From the NCBI RefSeq assembly GCF_000708285.2, contig NZ_JAUG01000022.1, forward strand, positions 1-54,365: DNA of 54,365 bases, given 5' to 3'. Source of the stretch: Pedobacter borealis DSM 19626 (GTDB lineage: Bacteria > Bacteroidota > Bacteroidia > Sphingobacteriales > Sphingobacteriaceae). Each line of letters opens with the position of its first letter. Within the stretch, counting starts at the first letter, position 1. This document shows positions 52,063-54,365 of the stretch, piece after piece. A model generated the notes under the pieces. The model ran no database searches. It was not told the DNA's origin and worked only from the letters and a program-made list of their open reading frames with translations. Both the position numbers and the translations under genes were made by a program.

Positions 52063-53036
52063 ATAGGGTAGTCCGAAGTCGCGAGTCCAGAGTCTCAAGT
52101 CGATTAAATTAAATTGGTGTTTGAGACAGTTAACCGATTAAACCATTGACCAATGAACTAATGGCCAATGAACCAAAAAGACTTTAATAAAGCGTTAAAT
52201 GTTAGCGTTTTGTTAAAGTCTTTTCCTTTTAGGATGTTTTCGTAACTCTACGAAATATTCGTAACAAGAAAAATGCTTTAACATTTTTTAACGAAGAGAA
52301 TTAAGTAAGGTCTTTAGCTGCGGAGACACAGATTAACACGGAGAATTATTGGCATTATCTTAAGCGGAAAGAAGAATTTGTCATTCTGAATGTAATGAAG
52401 AATCTCTCTAGCTCAACTTAGGTTCTAGGTCTGTTAAGTTAAGATTCTTCACTGCGTTCAGAATGACAGTTAACTCTGACTGGAATACTACCCAGGAAAA
52501 TATTTGGAAACGAATGGCTATAGATCTATCGGTTGGTGTCTCACCGACCGAACCTAGGGAATAGTATGCTCATAGATGTTTAATTATTATTTGGAAATGA
52601 GCGGCTTGTGGTTCTTGGAGGTTTTCAGCCCCGCCATTCGCTGTAGCTCCGATGGAAAATCGGAGGCTGCCGCTGCTGTCGGGTTTAGGAACAAGGTTTC
52701 AGCACCAGCAACCCCGAAAATGGAATACTGTTTTGGCTCAATATCCTCAGTTGGAAGCGTTATCCATTGTTGTTAAGTTAAGCGCTTTTAATCACAGATG
52801 CGCACAGATAAACACAGATTTTATATCTGTGTACATTCTTTCTATCTGTGGTTAAATTAATGTTCCAGTATAAGCATTCGCTGGAATAGGCAGTAGGGCA
52901 GGCTTAGCCTAAGAATTATTAAGCCATGATTTTCAAAAAAATGCAATTAAAATAGTGGTCAAATCGATCTTGAAATCCTTAAATCCTCCGAATCCTGATA
53001 CCATATGATTTTAGTAAAAAATATTTTCGATATGTA
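52063..53036. repeat. Repeat-rich gene-free region before rplU
   Basis: About 1 kb with no credible gene. In order: a stutter (AGTCCGAAGTCGCGAGTCCA, then TTGACCAATGAACTAATGG); a terminator-like hairpin at 52176-52224; a GTCATTCTGAATG/TTCAGAATGACAG inverted unit at 52380-52469; a GGTTGGTGTCTCACCGACC hairpin at 52529-52553; the CTCCGATGGAAAATCGGAG unit at 52629-52690; and a TTAATCACAGATGCGCACAG inverted repeat at 52790-52857. Two short open frames over these units are artefacts. Confidence 0.6.
52176..52224 (+). terminator. Terminator-like hairpin after the GTG-start gene
   Basis: AAAAGACTTTAA at 52176-52187 pairs perfectly with TTAAAGTCTTTT at 52213-52224. The stem continues inward with AAGCG and GCGTTT, and more Ts follow. 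Confidence 0.65.
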
Positions 53037-53068
53037 TTTGTGTGTTAATTGAATTTGTTCTATATTTG
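53037..53068 (+). promoter_or_regulatory. rplU-rpmA promoter (TTTG-N20-TATATTTG)
   Basis: TTTG at 53037-53040 and TATATTTG at 53061-53068 with a 20-bp spacer, a full match to the Bacteroidota pattern. Ends 40 bp upstream of the rplU ATG. Confidence 0.75.
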
Positions 53069-53108
53069 CACCTCGTTAAATAAAAATTAAAAAACTAATA
53101 TTTAAACA

Positions 53109-53420
53109 ATGTACGCAATAGTAAATATAGCAGGGCAGCAATTTAAAGTTGCTAAAGACCAGCACCTTTTTGTACACAGATTACAAGGAGATGAAGGCGC
53201 TAGTATTGAATTTGATAATGTATTGTTGGTTGACAACGGTGGTGCAATTACTGTAGGTGCTCCTGCAGTTAAAGGTGCTAAAGTTTCAGCTAAGATCGTA
53301 TCTCATTTAAAAGGTGATAAAGTAATTATTTTCCACAAAAAACGTAGAAAAGGTTACAAAAAGAAAAATGGTCACCGCCAGTTTTTCACTAAGATTCAGA
53401 TCTCTGACATCACTCTATAA
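53109..53420 (+). CDS. rplU: Ribosomal protein bL21
   Basis: Large-subunit protein that binds 23S rRNA with L20. The 103 residues match the family: [20 protein letters not shown] at the N-terminus, [20 protein letters not shown] in the middle and [20 protein letters not shown] near the end. Normal length. First gene of the conserved rplU-rpmA operon, 52 bp before rpmA. Confidence 0.97.
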   Translation: MYAIVNIAGQQFKVAKDQHLFVHRLQGDEGASIEFDNVLLVDNGGAITVGAPAVKGAKVSAKIVSHLKGDKVIIFHKKRRKGYKKKNGHRQFFTKIQISDITL

Positions 53421-53472
53421 TTAATTGTTAACCCAATAATTCGCTTTTTAGCGAGTTACAAAATATAAAATC

Positions 53473-53889
53473 ATGGCACACAAAAAAGGAGCCGGTAGTT
53501 CGAAAAACGGACGTGAATCGCATAGTAAGCGTTTAGGTATTAAAATTTTCGGTGGGCAATTAGCTATCGCTGGAAACATTTTAGTACGTCAACGTGGAAC
53601 AAAACACCACCCTGATAAAGGTGTTGGTATTGGTAGAGACCACACTTTATTTGCTTTAGTTGATGGTACTGTAATTTTCAGAAAGAAACAAGATAACAAA
53701 TCTTATGTTTCTATCCTTCCTATCACTGAAGCTGAAATTGAAGCAGCAGTAGCTAAAGCACCAGTTGCTAAAAAAGCGGTTGTGAAAAAGGAAGTTGTAG
53801 CTGAAGAGGTTGTTGAAGCAGCTCCAGTTGCTAAAAAAGCACCTGCTAAAAAAGACGAAACTACTGAAGAAGCTGCACCTGCAGAATAA
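53473..53889 (+). CDS. rpmA: Ribosomal protein bL27 with a long acidic/basic C-terminal tail
   Basis: Binds near the peptidyl-transferase centre of the large subunit. The first 85 residues are a normal L27 ([20 protein letters not shown], then [20 protein letters not shown] and TVIFRKK). Most L27s stop there, at about 85-90 residues. This one has a further 53 residues (86-138) rich in Ala, Lys, Glu and Val, with the heptad-like unit APVAKKA twice (96-102 and 117-123). It is probably a disordered, histone-like tail. The terminator directly follows. Start and core are secure; the role of the tail is unknown. Confidence 0.95.
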   Translation: MAHKKGAGSSKNGRESHSKRLGIKIFGGQLAIAGNILVRQRGTKHHPDKGVGIGRDHTLFALVDGTVIFRKKQDNKSYVSILPITEAEIEAAVAKAPVAKKAVVKKEVVAEEVVEAAPVAKKAPAKKDETTEEAAPAE

Positions 53890-53910
53890 TTAGTACCAAA
53901 GTTATAAAGG

Positions 53911-53940
53911 AAAGTCCCGATGCAAATCGGGACTTTTTTT
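53911..53940 (+). terminator. Terminator of rplU-rpmA
   Basis: AAAGTCCCGAT at 53911-53921 pairs perfectly with ATCGGGACTTT at 53926-53936 around a GCAA tetraloop, with more Ts following; 21 bp after the rpmA stop. Confidence 0.85.
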
Positions 53941-54267
53941 GTTTTTTATATGGTTCACACTGGTTCATTAGTCACTAGTTCATTGGTCAAATCGGTTAAT
54001 TGGTGCTAAACTCTTGGTTGGTTAATTGCCCTTCGACTCCGCTCAGGGTGACATATCGAGGGAATCGGTTAACTGTTCGAAACGAGAAGTTCGCCATTGC
54101 GAAACCGATCCTTCATTGGATGAAATAATCTCACAACAGTTGCGTGGCCTTAATTTTCTTAACTTCTCAATGGTTAAAAATTAGGTTCATAATAAATTGG
54201 TTAATTGATTTCAAACTCAGGTTAACTCTTCAACTCAGCTACGATTGACATATCTACAAAGAAAAAT
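53941..54267. repeat. Right-end gene-free region with degraded repeats
   Basis: Holds stuttered GGTTCA/GGTTAATTGG motifs, a CCCTTCGACTCCGCTCAGGG unit (about 54028-54052) like the one at 25.87 kb, and TCAAACTCAGGTTA at 54211-54224, close to the terminal repeat of the left-end element. No gene is seen. Confidence 0.55.
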
Positions 54268-54365
54268 CGTCATTGCGAGGAACGAAGCAATCTTAATGCG
54301 CACGCTAGTAGCGATCGTTGTAAGATTGCTTCGTCGGCTGAAAAAGCCTTCTCGCAATGACGATT
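54268..54365. repeat. 98-bp palindromic repeat, second copy at the window end
   Basis: Matches 30123-30220 at 97 of 98 positions. The arms CGTCATTGCGAGGAACGAAG and TTCTCGCAATGACG are inverted, with a second inner pair (AGCAATCTTAA and TGTAAGATTGCT). The window ends at the unit's last shared base or within it. Confidence 0.85.

Noticed and set aside
52576..52855. Two overlapping short open frames
   Set aside because: They are translations of repeat units shared with 9.19 and 44.48 kb.
1..54365. Search by eye for tRNA, rRNA, phage, toxin-antitoxin or transposase genes
   Set aside because: No convincing cloverleaf, integrase, transposase or toxin motif was seen; a short tRNA could still have been missed without a covariance search.

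Overview
The window looks like chromosome from a Bacteroidota bacterium of the Sphingobacteriaceae, most like Pedobacter; this is inferred from protein character and signals, with no database search. The signs are TAnnTTTG-type -7 promoter boxes in front of several genes, few recognisable Shine-Dalgarno sites, an outer-membrane TonB receptor with an N-terminal carboxypeptidase-regulatory-like domain, a propeller-type histidine kinase with a LytTR regulator, an alternative GlmU, paired M16 peptidases, and gaps full of short palindromic repeats. I see no transposase, phage gene, rRNA, tRNA or CRISPR array. Both window ends lie in repeats: a 14-bp terminal-inverted-repeat element at the left, and a 98-bp palindrome at the right that recurs at 30.1 kb. 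That suggests an assembly contig bounded by repeats.

Layout. 0.2-4.3 kb: a 5'-truncated flavin-binding stress protein, a small unknown, lysS, an alkyltransferase-like protein without the reactive cysteine, and DUF2461. 4.3-9.0 kb: long-chain acyl-CoA ligase, the iscS-iscU-iscA iron-sulfur assembly operon, and methylmalonyl-CoA epimerase. 9.3-15.4 kb: small unknowns, ribosomal protein L31 type B, alternative GlmU, tpiA, prmA and mpl (cell-wall recycling). 15.5-20 kb: two regulators, an EamA exporter, a GNAT-like protein, a poly-aspartate miniprotein and scpB. 20-25.7 kb: a LytTR response regulator with a 1001-residue propeller kinase, divergent from two exported ferritin-like genes that both appear frameshifted. 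26-33.4 kb: mqnC (futalosine route to menaquinone), an M16 peptidase pair, ppnP, a fatty-acid hydroxylase-like enzyme and guaB. 33.8-36.6 kb: a tiny open frame with three consecutive cysteine codons in the leader of a TonB-dependent receptor. 36.9-44.1 kb: LOG protein, MaoC hydratase, small conserved genes, a methylcrotonyl-type carboxylase subunit, an M19 dipeptidase and trxB. 44.8-52.1 kb: GH20 hexosaminidase, lipoproteins, a diacylglycerol-kinase-family protein, a DUF922-like protease, an ECF sigma factor with an overlapping membrane partner, and a dicarboxylate symporter with an inserted loop. 53.1-53.9 kb: rplU-rpmA.

Most genes are housekeeping. Several starts were moved downstream of an obvious longer frame because a terminator or promoter lies inside the extension (lysS, alternative glmU, scpB, guaB, dgkA). 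The strongest candidate for something undescribed is the CCC leader peptide at 33,881-33,973. By analogy with cysteine-responsive attenuators elsewhere, it could make receptor expression depend on cysteine or sulfur supply. A second theme is a class of quasi-palindromic stuttering sequences placed just after stop codons at many loci.
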